Assembly: GCF_002434505.1 (NCBI RefSeq)
Contig: NZ_DJKE01000003.1
Coordinates: forward strand, 62,001-126,000
Direction: 5' to 3'
DNA length: 64,000 bases
DNA from: Brevundimonas sp. UBA6550
GTDB lineage: Bacteria; Pseudomonadota; Alphaproteobacteria; Caulobacterales; Caulobacteraceae
The notes below the pieces were generated by a model. That model was not told the DNA's origin and did not search any database. It was given only the letters and a program-made list of their open reading frames with translations. Below, one piece after another: positions 17,848 through 26,922 of this stretch. Made by a program: the position numbers and the translations under genes. Each line of letters begins with the position of its first letter. Positions within the stretch are counted from its first letter, which is position 1.

Positions 17848-18785
17848 ACGGCGCCCGTCGTCTCCTCCTCGACCAGGGACCGGAACAGGGCGTGGGCGGC
17901 GGTCATGCCGTCCGCCGTCGCCAGGGTGATGTTGGAGGCGGCGCGGGCCAGGTCGCCGGCGGCGAAGACGCCGGGCTGGGTCGTCTGCTGCATTCCGTCC
18001 ACCTTGATCACCCGCCCCATGGGGGTGTCGGTCATCTCGCACCCCAGATGTTCGGCGAAGGGACTGGCGACACGGACGTTGGCGCCGACGAAGATGGCCT
18101 TCAGGGCGACGAACCGGCTGTCGGTCAGACGCACGCCCGTCAGGGTCGGGGCCTCGCCCTCCAGCCGGGCGATGAGCGTGGGCTCGATGGTCACGCCGCG
18201 CCGATAGAGCAGGCGCGCGTCTTCGGGCGACAGGCCCGTCTCCATCCCCATGAACAGCGTCACCTGGCCCCATTCGGCGACGGTCGCGGCATAGGCCGCC
18301 GCGTGATCGCCGCGCCCCAGGACGCCGATGGGGCCGCCGCCGATCTCATAGCCGTGGCACCAGGGACAGTGCAGGGCCGTGCGGCCCCATCGCTCCCTGA
18401 CTCCCGGAATGTCGGCCAGCACGTCCTCGACTCCGTGCGACAGCAACAGCCGCCGGCCGGTGGTCCTGGTCCCATCGGCGAAGACGACCTGGAAGCCGCC
18501 GTCGATCCGCTCGACCGCCACGGCCTCGGCCATGCGGAAGGCGGCGGTGGGATAGGCGGCGACCTGGGCGCGGGCGGCGGCTGCGATCTCGGCGCCGGGC
18601 TTGCCGTCGTTGGTCAGCACGCCATGGGCGCGGGCGGCGAAGCGGTTGCGCGGCCGGCCGTCGTCGATGACGAGCACCCTGCGGCGCGCGCGGACCAGCT
18701 GCATGGCGGCGGACAGGCCGGCGTAGGAGCCGCCGATGATCAGGGCGTCGTGAGGCATGGGTTCAGGACGTGTGACCGTGGGCAT
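17844..18785 (-). CDS. Thioredoxin-reductase-like NAD(P)/FAD-dependent oxidoreductase
   Basis: A two-dinucleotide-domain flavoprotein. The FAD motif IIGGSYAGLSAAMQL is near the N-terminus, a central NAD(P) motif IGVLGRGDHAAAYAATVAEWG follows, and the C-terminal FAD motif is GVFAAGDLA. The segment LHCPWCHGYE has the spacing of the CxxC active site of thioredoxin reductase-like proteins. The ATG at 18785 is preceded by AGGGA at eight bases and would overlap the Rrf2 gene by 23 bases. The ATG at 18758, just after that gene, is an alternative with a weaker site. It is co-transcribed with the Rrf2 gene. The electron acceptor is unknown. Confidence 0.85.
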   Translation of the reverse strand: MPTVTRPEPMPHDALIIGGSYAGLSAAMQLVRARRRVLVIDDGRPRNRFAARAHGVLTNDGKPGAEIAAAARAQVAAYPTAAFRMAEAVAVERIDGGFQVVFADGTRTTGRRLLLSHGVEDVLADIPGVRERWGRTALHCPWCHGYEIGGGPIGVLGRGDHAAAYAATVAEWGQVTLFMGMETGLSPEDARLLYRRGVTIEPTLIARLEGEAPTLTGVRLTDSRFVALKAIFVGANVRVASPFAEHLGCEMTDTPMGRVIKVDGMQQTTQPGVFAAGDLARAASNITLATADGMTAAHALFRSLVEEETTGAV

Positions 18786-19242
18786 TGAGCAAATCCCTTT
18801 TTGGATGTTCGGCCATCCGGCGCGAGAAGTCCGCCGCCAGATCGGCCAAGGTGATTTCGTTCAGTCGGGCGATCAGCAGGGCGCGGGCGGCGGCGTAGGT
18901 TTCGCCCAAGGCGTCATTGACCGCCGCCTCGACCAGACAGCCCTCGGCCTCGACCGGCGGGGCGTCGGGGATCAGGCCGGGCTCGCCCAGCGCCGCATGA
19001 ACCTGGCCCAGGCTGACCTGATCCAGCGGACGCGCCAGCCGCCAGCCGCCGCCGTGGCCCTTCTCGGACGCCACCAGCCCCTGTTCGCGCAGGCCCGCCA
19101 TGGTCCGGCGCACCACGACCGGATTGGTCGACAGGCAGACGGCCAACTGGTCCGAGGTCATCGGCGCGCCCGTCCGCGCCTGATGATCGGCCATGTGCAG
19201 CAGGGCGTGGAGAATGTTGGAGAGGCGGCTGTCTCTTTTCAT
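18763..19242 (-). CDS. Rrf2 family transcriptional regulator
   Basis: A 159-residue winged-helix regulator. The N-terminal half has the Rrf2 layout, with RLSNILHALLHMADHQ, a recognition helix region NPVVVRRTMAGLREQGLV and a wing with EKGHGGGWRLARP. The three-Cys Fe-S cluster of IscR/NsrR is not conserved: I see one Cys in LAVCLSTNP and one in EAEGCLVEAAVND. It therefore probably senses thiol redox state or an aldehyde/quinone type signal rather than a cluster. It precedes and overlaps the flavoprotein gene, its likely target. Confidence 0.88.
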   Translation of the reverse strand: MKRDSRLSNILHALLHMADHQARTGAPMTSDQLAVCLSTNPVVVRRTMAGLREQGLVASEKGHGGGWRLARPLDQVSLGQVHAALGEPGLIPDAPPVEAEGCLVEAAVNDALGETYAAARALLIARLNEITLADLAADFSRRMAEHPKRDLLNAHGHTS

Positions 19243-19259
19243 GCAACCTCAATTGTTAC
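19243..19259 (-). promoter_or_regulatory. Candidate operator of the Rrf2 regulator
   Basis: An inverted repeat GCAAC-N7-GTTAC directly abuts the ATG of the Rrf2 gene (ATG at 19242). Only one base breaks perfect symmetry. The dyad is AT-rich in otherwise GC-rich DNA, as expected for an autoregulatory site. A TTGACG box lies about 20 bases further upstream on the minus strand. Assignment to this regulator is inference. Confidence 0.45.
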
Positions 19260-19299
19260 GTGATGGACGAGCCGTCAAGTCAGACGCTTGAGATTCTTT

Positions 19300-19410
19300 T
19301 CAGGCCTGCAGGCTCATCCAGATCGCCAAAGCGGCCAGCAAGCCGCCCGAGAGCACGCCGCCCGCGAAGACCAGCGCCACGCATTCCTGTTTCGAAAGGA
19401 TGAACCTCAT
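19300..19410 (-). CDS. Small single-pass membrane protein (36 residues)
   Basis: A short open frame, MRFILSKQECVALVF followed by a Gly/Leu/Ala-rich hydrophobic helix and ending in WMSLQA. It predicts one membrane helix. GGAG lies eight bases before the ATG at 19410. It lies 27 bases downstream of the dienelactone-hydrolase-like gene on the same strand and may be co-transcribed with it. I do not recognise a family. Confidence 0.45.
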   Translation of the reverse strand: MRFILSKQECVALVFAGGVLSGGLLAALAIWMSLQA

Positions 19411-19437
19411 GGGCTTGCTCCGCTTCAACGTCCGACT

Positions 19438-20187
19438 TCAGTTATGCGGCGCGACGTCCGTCAGGAAGGCGCGGAAACGGCGCAGGGCCTCTTCGGTCAG
19501 TTCCGGGTCATGGCGCATCGGGCCGTTGTTGGTCGGCTCGTCAAAGGCGTGGGTGCCGGCGGCGATCCAGCTTTCGACCTGGGCGCCACAGTCGCGGATC
19601 ATGGCGTTGACCCGGTCTGCGTTGCGCTCTGTCGTCAGGTGATCGCTCTTGCAGGTGACGGCCAGCACCTTGGGGCAATGCCGCCACGGCTTCATCCGGT
19701 TGAAGGCGAAGGGGCCGATGTAGGGATACATCAGCCACACGGCGCGGACGCCTGACAGGTCGGCGTCGCCGGGGTTCGACACGCCCATCGTGTTGGGCGT
19801 CGGCTTGGCGCTCATCGTCTCCATGATGGCCCAGCCGCCGTGGCTCCAGCCGCCCAGGCTCAGGCGGGTCGCATCGACGTCGGGTCGGGCGGACACGCCC
19901 TGGATGGCGGCCAGCACATCGCCCGCCCGTTCGTAACCCCGGAACGACAGGCCGGTGCAGACGGCCGTCAGGGTGAAGGCCCGTCCCCAGCCGCGCGGAC
20001 CGTAGGAATCGATGACGAAGGCGCGCCAGCCCGCCGCCTTGGCGACCTCGGCATAGCGCGGCAGGTGATCGCGCAGGCCGCCGCAGCCGTGAAAAAGCAG
20101 GACCGCTGGCCGCGGCGCGGCGTCGTCCGGCCCCACGACGGTCATGTGCGGTTCGAGGCGGGCCCAGCGGCGCTTCAGGTCGTCCAT
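19438..20187 (-). CDS. Dienelactone-hydrolase-family alpha/beta hydrolase
   Basis: A 249-residue alpha/beta hydrolase without signal peptide. The oxyanion-hole motif HGCGGLRDH is near residue 33, the nucleophile elbow is GWSHGG (Ser), and the catalytic His is probably in AAGTHAFDEP near the C-terminus. The fold and motif spacing fit the dienelactone hydrolase branch, whose substrates vary. It is divergent from the PadR-type regulator gene across about 107 bases that contain the regulator's AT-rich operator, so it could also be affected by it. Confidence 0.82.
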   Translation of the reverse strand: MDDLKRRWARLEPHMTVVGPDDAAPRPAVLLFHGCGGLRDHLPRYAEVAKAAGWRAFVIDSYGPRGWGRAFTLTAVCTGLSFRGYERAGDVLAAIQGVSARPDVDATRLSLGGWSHGGWAIMETMSAKPTPNTMGVSNPGDADLSGVRAVWLMYPYIGPFAFNRMKPWRHCPKVLAVTCKSDHLTTERNADRVNAMIRDCGAQVESWIAAGTHAFDEPTNNGPMRHDPELTEEALRRFRAFLTDVAPHN

Positions 20188-20237
20188 TCCCGCTTTACGC
20201 CGCAGCTTGAAGGCGAAAACCAGCCCTCTTGCGCATT

Positions 20238-20281
20238 TCGATATTCAGATATATCTAAATCGTCGTGAACAGATATATCGA
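20238..20281. promoter_or_regulatory. AT-rich tandem operator upstream of the PadR/YqjI-like gene
   Basis: Two near-identical dyads, AGATATATCT (20247-20256) and AGATATATCG (20271-20280), are flanked by outer inverted arms TCGATAT (20238-20244) and ATATCGA (20275-20281). The block stands out as strongly AT-rich and ends 13 bases before the regulator start, so it overlaps the expected promoter. Tandem palindromes in the control region are typical of autoregulated PadR proteins such as YqjI. Confidence 0.7.
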
Positions 20282-20294
20282 AAAGGAATCGATC

Positions 20295-20924
20295 ATGAGA
20301 TCCATGGGGATCTTTCAAGGCCGTCGCGACGACTGCGGCGGACACCACGACCGCCACGGCGGGTTCGGCCACGGCTTCGGTCGGGGAATGCGCGGCCCGC
20401 GCCGCGCCGACTTCGGACCGGGCTGGGAGGGGCGCGAGGCGCGCGGTCACGGCCATGGCCGGCGCGGCGGCGGTCGTCTGTTCGACCACGGCACGCTGCG
20501 CTGGGTGCTGTTGTCGCTGATCGCCGAAAAGCCCAGCCACGGCTATGAGCTGATCAAGGCGGTCGAGACGAAACTGGGCGGCGCCTATTCACCCAGCCCC
20601 GGCGTCATCTATCCCAGCCTGACGCTGCTGGAGGAGATGGGCGCGCTGGAGTCCGAGGCCCAAGGCGGCAAGAAGCTGTACGCCATCACCGGCGCCGGCC
20701 GCGCCATGCTGGCGGAAAACGAAGAGGTGCTGAAGGCCGCCGAGGCGACCATGGACAAGTTCGCCGCCCGCGCCATGCGGCCAGCCGCCATCCACGACGC
20801 CATCGGCCGCCTGCGCCACACCATCCATGCGCGGCTGACCGGCGAAACCGCCCTGACCGAGGGCCAGGTCCAGGCCATCGCCGCCATCCTGGCCGAGGCC
20901 GCCGATAAGGTGGAAAAGGCATGA
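20295..20924 (+). CDS. yqjI: PadR family regulator, YqjI-like, with His/Gly-rich N-terminus
   Basis: A 209-residue regulator. The first 60 or so residues are His/Gly/Arg-rich (for example GGHHDRHGGFGHGFGRG and HGHGRRGGG), as in E. coli YqjI, where such an extension binds nickel. Then comes a PadR winged helix: GTLRWVLLSLIAEKPSHGYE, SPSPGVIYPSLTLLEEMG and GGKKLYAITGAG. YqjI represses the ferric-chelate reductase gene yqjH and itself, and is relieved by Ni or Fe excess. Here the next gene encodes a YqjH-like protein, overlapping by four bases. The ATG at 20295 has AAGGA upstream; an earlier start at 20265 lies inside the operator and is unlikely. Confidence 0.85.
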   Translation: MRSMGIFQGRRDDCGGHHDRHGGFGHGFGRGMRGPRRADFGPGWEGREARGHGHGRRGGGRLFDHGTLRWVLLSLIAEKPSHGYELIKAVETKLGGAYSPSPGVIYPSLTLLEEMGALESEAQGGKKLYAITGAGRAMLAENEEVLKAAEATMDKFAARAMRPAAIHDAIGRLRHTIHARLTGETALTEGQVQAIAAILAEAADKVEKA

Positions 20925-21730
20925 GCGACGCCCTTCGCATCACCCGTCGGGTGCGCCACGACCTGAAGTTCCGCACCCTGAGCGTGGCCTCGGTCCAGGA
21001 CCTGACGCCCGACCTGCGCCGCATCGTGCTGGAGGGGCCGGAACTGGCGGGCTTCAACTCGCCGGGGTTCGACGATCACGTGAAGATCTTTCCTGCGGCC
21101 GAGGGCCAGGCCCCGATCCTGCCCACCGTGGGGCCGGACGGGCCGATCTTTCCCGAACCGCGCCCGGTCGCCCGCGACTATACGCCCCGCGCCTACGATG
21201 CGGCGACGAACCGGCTGACGCTGGACTTCGCGACCGGGCACGGCGGGCCGGCGACCGAATGGGCGATGAGGGCCAAGATCGGCTCGGTCCTGGCGATCGG
21301 CGGGCCGCGCGGCTCCTTCATCGTGCCGACCGTCTTCGCCGACCATGTGCTGATCGGCGACGAGACGGCGCTGCCGGCCATCGCTCGCCGGCTGGAGGAG
21401 TTGCCCGCCGAGGTTCGCGCCCATGCGGTGATCGAGGTCGCGGATGCGGCGTCGCGCCTTGACCTGCACAGCCAGGCCGAAGTCGCCCTGACCTGGGCGA
21501 CGCGCGACGGCGAACCGCGCGGCCGGGCCGAAACCTTGCTTGCGGCGGTCGAAACGGCTCTGGCCGGGGTCGATCCATCCGACGCCTATGTCTGGATCGC
21601 CGCCGAGGCCGCTGTGGCCAAGGCCCTGCGCGCAAAGGTGCTGGGGATGGGCTTCTCGCCCAAGGCGATGAAGGCCGCCGGCTATTGGCGACAGGGCGGC
21701 GCCGGCGGGGAAAAGATCAGCCTGGACTGA
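20921..21730 (+). CDS. yqjH: Siderophore-interacting protein (YqjH-like NADPH-dependent ferric-chelate reductase)
   Basis: A 269-residue flavoprotein of the SIP family that reduces ferric siderophores in the cytoplasm to release iron. The FAD-binding motif RDYTPRAYD and the following GGPATEWAMRAKIGSVLAIGGPRGS stretch are typical. The C-terminal domain has the VWIAAEAAVAKALRAKVLGMG and YWRQGG pieces of the NADPH site. The start overlaps the regulator stop (ATGA). Regulation by the upstream YqjI-like repressor is likely. Confidence 0.88.
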   Translation: MSDALRITRRVRHDLKFRTLSVASVQDLTPDLRRIVLEGPELAGFNSPGFDDHVKIFPAAEGQAPILPTVGPDGPIFPEPRPVARDYTPRAYDAATNRLTLDFATGHGGPATEWAMRAKIGSVLAIGGPRGSFIVPTVFADHVLIGDETALPAIARRLEELPAEVRAHAVIEVADAASRLDLHSQAEVALTWATRDGEPRGRAETLLAAVETALAGVDPSDAYVWIAAEAAVAKALRAKVLGMGFSPKAMKAAGYWRQGGAGGEKISLD

Positions 21731-22367
21731 CGCCGGCCCGTCGCAGCGTCAGGTTCAGCCGCCCGCCACCGGGGATCAGTCGCGACGACCCCGCCAGCAC
21801 GCGGTCGATCCCGTGCCTGGCCAGGCGGGCCGGCCCCGTCAGGGCGCAGACGTCGCCGCTGTTCAGCCGGAGGCTGGTGGTTCGGCCGCCCTCGGCCGGG
21901 CCTATGCGGAACAGGGCGGCGTCCCCCAGCGACACCGACAGGACCGGCGCGCCGAGATCGGCCTCGTCGCGATCCTGATGCAGGCCCATCCTGGCCCCGT
22001 CGCGATAGAGGTTGACCAGACAGGCGTCGGGTGGTTCGGGCCAGTTCACCGTGTCGCGCCACAGGTTCAGCAACACGGGCGGGATCGCGGGCCAGGGACG
22101 CCCCGTCATCGGATGCGTCGCCTGATAGCGATAGCCGGCCCGATCCGAGACCCAGCCCAGCGGACCGAAGTTGCTCATCTCGACGGAGAAGGGCCGTCCG
22201 CCCGGCGTGATCGGCCGATAGAGCGGCGCCTGCTCAAGCCGTTCAAAGACAGCCGCGACCAGCGCCGCCTGGCCCGCCGCATCGAAGGCGTCCGTCCACA
22301 GCCGAAAGCCCTCGACGGCGGTTTCGACCTCAACCGGTGCAGATGTAGTCGCTGATCTGACGGACAT
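21717..22367 (-). CDS. alkB: AlkB-type 2-oxoglutarate/Fe(II) dioxygenase
   Basis: A DNA/RNA dealkylation repair dioxygenase of 216 residues. The iron ligands are visible as H-x-D in GLHQDRDEAD and His in RHGIDRVL. The 2-oxoglutarate-binding Arg motif is RLNLTLRR near the C-terminus. NLYRDGARMGLHQDRDE is the classic AlkB segment. The chosen ATG at 22367 opens 42 residues after the start of a longer open frame whose first part is not AlkB-like. Its 3' end overlaps the convergent yqjH-like gene by 14 bases. Confidence 0.88.
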   Translation of the reverse strand: MSVRSATTSAPVEVETAVEGFRLWTDAFDAAGQAALVAAVFERLEQAPLYRPITPGGRPFSVEMSNFGPLGWVSDRAGYRYQATHPMTGRPWPAIPPVLLNLWRDTVNWPEPPDACLVNLYRDGARMGLHQDRDEADLGAPVLSVSLGDAALFRIGPAEGGRTTSLRLNSGDVCALTGPARLARHGIDRVLAGSSRLIPGGGRLNLTLRRAGVSPG

Positions 22368-22551
22368 GGATGCGCGAGCGCGTCGGCGCCTGGCCATTGG
22401 TGAACGCTGATCCGAAATCATAGACCCAGGCGTCCGGGCCGTCACCGACCTTGATGCGTCGGTTTCGGCCATTACCGGCGCCTCGACTTTCATCGTTCTT
22501 CGATCGGCCGGAATCGCAGATCGCCCTTGCGGGGCCGGGGGATTTTCCCAT
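22330..22551 (-). CDS. Doubtful small ORF upstream of alkB (73 residues)
   Basis: An open frame whose second half reads smoothly ([17 protein letters not shown], then a stretch ending QISDYICTG) with coding-like codon use. The first half has poor third-position bias. The neighbouring frame from an ATG at 22493 looks better for its first dozen codons, so a frameshift or a shorter gene is possible. The proposed ATG at 22551 lies inside the heat-shock-type promoter of dnaK. I do not recognise the protein. It overlaps the alkB start by 38 bases. Confidence 0.3.
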   Translation of the reverse strand: MGKSPGPARAICDSGRSKNDESRGAGNGRNRRIKVGDGPDAWVYDFGSAFTNGQAPTRSRIHVRQISDYICTG

Positions 22552-22553
22552 AT
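22526..22553 (+). promoter_or_regulatory. Candidate sigma-32 (heat-shock) promoter of dnaK
   Basis: CTTGCGG (22526-22532) and CCCATAT (22547-22553) are separated by 14 bases, i.e. CTTG-N17-CCCATAT. This fits the heat-shock sigma factor pattern (CTTG ... CCCCATNT) and its relaxed alphaproteobacterial form. The predicted start would be about 130 bases before the dnaK ATG. The orientation and gene fit strongly. Confidence 0.65.
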
Positions 22554-22693
22554 CGGGGCCAGCTTCGGAGAAACCCCGCGAAAACTGGGGCTATCCGGCC
22601 ACTACAACGCCAACCCAACCGGGGGCGGTCACGCGCGGCGCTTCGTCGAAGGCCGCCGCATCGCCCGCTGAACGAGAGAGACAAAGAACGCCC

Positions 22694-24601
<1,908 letters not shown>

Positions 24602-24627
24602 TCCGCAACAGGTCGCTGAAATGATAC

Positions 24628-24661
24628 GGCCCCGCTTGTCTTGCGATAGGCGGGGTCTTTT
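24628..24661 (+). terminator. Intrinsic terminator after dnaK
   Basis: GGCCCCGC (24628-24635) pairs with GCGGGGTC (24650-24657), eight pairs with one G-U, across a 14-base loop. It is followed by TTTT. It lies 27 bases after the dnaK stop and 114 bases before dnaJ, so it should reduce dnaJ transcription relative to dnaK. Confidence 0.75.
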
Positions 24662-24775
24662 CATGAAACTTGCATCATTCGTCCCGGCCCCCATGTCAGC
24701 CGGGACACCGTAGCTCCGTCGTCGCCCGCAGAGGCGAAAGGGGCCCGGCAGGGGAAGTATGAGGACGAACGCCCG

Positions 24776-25978
24776 ATGGCGCGTGACTATTACGAGGTTC
24801 TGGGCGTCGAACGCACGATCGACGCGCCCGGTCTGAAGGCCGCCTACCGCAAGCTGGCCATGATCCATCACCCCGACCGCAACGGCGGCTCGGAAGAATC
24901 CATGGCCCAGTTCAAGGAAGTGTCCGAGGCCTATACGGTGCTGTCGGACCCGAACAAGCGCGCGGCCTATGATCGGTTCGGCCATGCGGGCGTGAACGGC
25001 GGCGGGGGCGGCAATCCGTTCGGCCAGGGCCAGCAGGGCTTTTCCGACATCAACGACATCTTCTCCCAGGTCTTCGGCGATGCGTTCGGCGACGCCTTCG
25101 GCGGCCGCCAGGGCCGGGGTCAGCAGGGCGGGCCGCGTCGCGGATCGGACCTGCGTTATGATCTCGAGATCACCCTGGAGCAGGCCTACAAGGGCGAGGA
25201 GGTCGAACTGGACATCCCCGCCACCCTGACCTGCGACACCTGCGAGGGGTCGGGCGCCAAGCCGGGGACCAAGCCCGTCACCTGCACCACCTGCCAGGGC
25301 GCCGGCCGCGTGCGCCAGGCCAACGGCTTCTTCCAGGTCGAGCGCACCTGCCCCCGCTGCCACGGCCAGGGCCAGATGATCGCCGACCCGTGCCCGACCT
25401 GCCACGGCCACGGCCAGGTGCGGAAGACCCGCACCCTGAACCTGAAGATCCCCGCCGGCGTGGACGACGGCTCGCGCATCCGCCTGTCGGGCGAGGGCGA
25501 CGCCGGCCAGCGCGGCGGTCCGCGCGGCGACCTTTACGTCTTCATCTCGGTGACGCCGCACGATCTTTTCGAACGCGACAATCTGGACCTTCTGGTCACC
25601 GTGCCCGTGCCGATGACCGTGGCGGCTTTAGGCGGCGAGATCGACGCGCCCTGCCTGGTGTCCAGCGCCTGCGACGGCAAGTGCAAGGCCTCGGTCGCCG
25701 TGCCCGCCGGCGCCCAGACCGGCAAGACCGTGCGTATCAAGGGCAAGGGGATGCCCCATCTGAACGGCCGCAATCGCGGCGATCTGGTGGTCGAGCTGTT
25801 CGTCGAGACGCCCACCGATCTGACCGCGCGCCAGCGTGAGTTGTTGGAAGAGCTTGCCCTGTCGTTCGGGGAAGGGCAGAACCCCCGCAATTCCAGCTTC
25901 GCCGGAAAGGCGAAGCGTTTCTGGGCCGACATCCTGGGCAACCAGGAGGCGGACGGGTCGAAAGAAAACGCGGCTTGA
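24776..25978 (+). CDS. dnaJ: Chaperone DnaJ (Hsp40)
   Basis: The co-chaperone that stimulates DnaK ATPase. The 400-residue product has a J-domain with HHPDRN (residues about 32-37), a Gly/Phe-rich linker and four zinc-finger repeats (CDTCEGSG, CTTCQGAG, CPRCHGQG, CPTCHGHG). C-terminal substrate-binding domains follow. In the C-terminal domain the segment SSACDGKCKASVAVPAG carries two extra Cys residues. A start at 24776 gives MARDYYEVLGVE, the family start. The dapB TTG start overlaps its stop. Confidence 0.97.
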   Translation: MARDYYEVLGVERTIDAPGLKAAYRKLAMIHHPDRNGGSEESMAQFKEVSEAYTVLSDPNKRAAYDRFGHAGVNGGGGGNPFGQGQQGFSDINDIFSQVFGDAFGDAFGGRQGRGQQGGPRRGSDLRYDLEITLEQAYKGEEVELDIPATLTCDTCEGSGAKPGTKPVTCTTCQGAGRVRQANGFFQVERTCPRCHGQGQMIADPCPTCHGHGQVRKTRTLNLKIPAGVDDGSRIRLSGEGDAGQRGGPRGDLYVFISVTPHDLFERDNLDLLVTVPVPMTVAALGGEIDAPCLVSSACDGKCKASVAVPAGAQTGKTVRIKGKGMPHLNGRNRGDLVVELFVETPTDLTARQRELLEELALSFGEGQNPRNSSFAGKAKRFWADILGNQEADGSKENAA

Positions 25979-26724
25979 GCGCAATCTTCCACGCCGGCAT
26001 CTCCGGCTATCGCGGCCGGATGGGCCGCGCGGTGTCCCAGGTTCTGGACGCGCGCGAGGACGTGGTGGTCGCCGCCCGTTTCGACTGGGGCGAGACCGCG
26101 GACCTGTCGCTGTGCGACGTGATCATCGATTTCTCGACGCCGGACGCCTCGGTCGCCCTGGCTGAAAAGGCGGCCGAGAACGGCGGGCCGGCCTTGGTCA
26201 TCGGCTCGACCGGCTTCACCCCCGAGCAGGAGGCCGCGCTGCTGAAGGCCGCCGAGAAGGTCGCCATCGTCAAGAGCGGCAACTTCTCTTTAGGCGTGAA
26301 CATTTTGATCGGCCTGGTCCAGCACGCGGCGCAGCGTCTGGACGCCCGGGACTGGGACATCGAGATCACCGAGGCCCACCATCGCCGCAAGGTGGATTCC
26401 CCGTCCGGCACCGCTCTGATGCTGGGCGAGGCGGCGGCCGAGGGCCGGTTCGCCGATCTGGCCGAACTGCGCACCGCCCCCTACGACGGCGTGCAGGGCG
26501 AGCGGGAGACGGGCAAGATCGGATTTTCCTCGATCCGCGCAGGCGGGATCGTGGGCGAACACACCGTGCTGTTCGCCTCCGAGGACGAGGTTCTGACCCT
26601 CAGCCATTCGGCCATCGACCGGTCGCTGTTCGCCCGCGGCGCCGTCGCCGCCGCCGCTTGGGTCCGCACCCGCCAGCCCGGCCTCTACGACATGCAGGAC
26701 GTGCTGGGCTTTCGCCAAGCCTGA
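25975..26724 (+). CDS. dapB: 4-hydroxy-tetrahydrodipicolinate reductase
   Basis: Second committed step of lysine/diaminopimelate synthesis. The 249-residue product has the dinucleotide motif GYRGRMGRAV and the signature EAHHRRKVDSPSGTALMLGE, with catalytic His-His-Arg-Arg-Lys. It also has IRAGGIVGEHTVLFAS and the C-terminal MQDVLGF. The start is a TTG at 25975 whose last two bases overlap the dnaJ stop codon (TTGA), implying translational coupling. An alternative ATG would remove the nucleotide-binding loop. Confidence 0.94.
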   Translation: MSAIFHAGISGYRGRMGRAVSQVLDAREDVVVAARFDWGETADLSLCDVIIDFSTPDASVALAEKAAENGGPALVIGSTGFTPEQEAALLKAAEKVAIVKSGNFSLGVNILIGLVQHAAQRLDARDWDIEITEAHHRRKVDSPSGTALMLGEAAAEGRFADLAELRTAPYDGVQGERETGKIGFSSIRAGGIVGEHTVLFASEDEVLTLSHSAIDRSLFARGAVAAAAWVRTRQPGLYDMQDVLGFRQA

Positions 26725-26779
26725 CGTCTGAGGGCGATTACCGCCCTGCTATGTTTTCGATGCGGTCAATAATCACCCG

Positions 26780-26898
26780 CGTCATTCCGGGGCCGAACCC
26801 GGAACCCAGGGCCACGTCCGGCTTGTGAAAGCGCGCCTGGCAGCCAGACTTCTCGCCTGGGTTCCGGGTTCCTCGCTCCGCTCAGCCCCGGAATGACG
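26780..26898. repeat. Intergenic inverted-repeat element, copy 2 (family A)
   Basis: Outer arms CGTCATTCCGGGGC and GCCCCGGAATGACG are exact reverse complements. Inner arms AACCCGGAACCCAGG and CCTGGGTTCCGGGTT are also exact reverse complements, so the single strand would fold into a long hairpin. Its last 33 bases match the end of the element at 5467-5587 with two differences. It lies between convergent dapB and dnaQ. Confidence 0.85.
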
Positions 26899-26922
26899 AC
26901 CGTTTTTCCAAGGTCGTCTTGG

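Noticed and set aside
19243..19437. Possible sRNA in the gap left of the hydrolase gene
   Set aside because: A well-placed ribosome binding site and a hydrophobic 36-residue frame explain the space better, and no terminator is visible.
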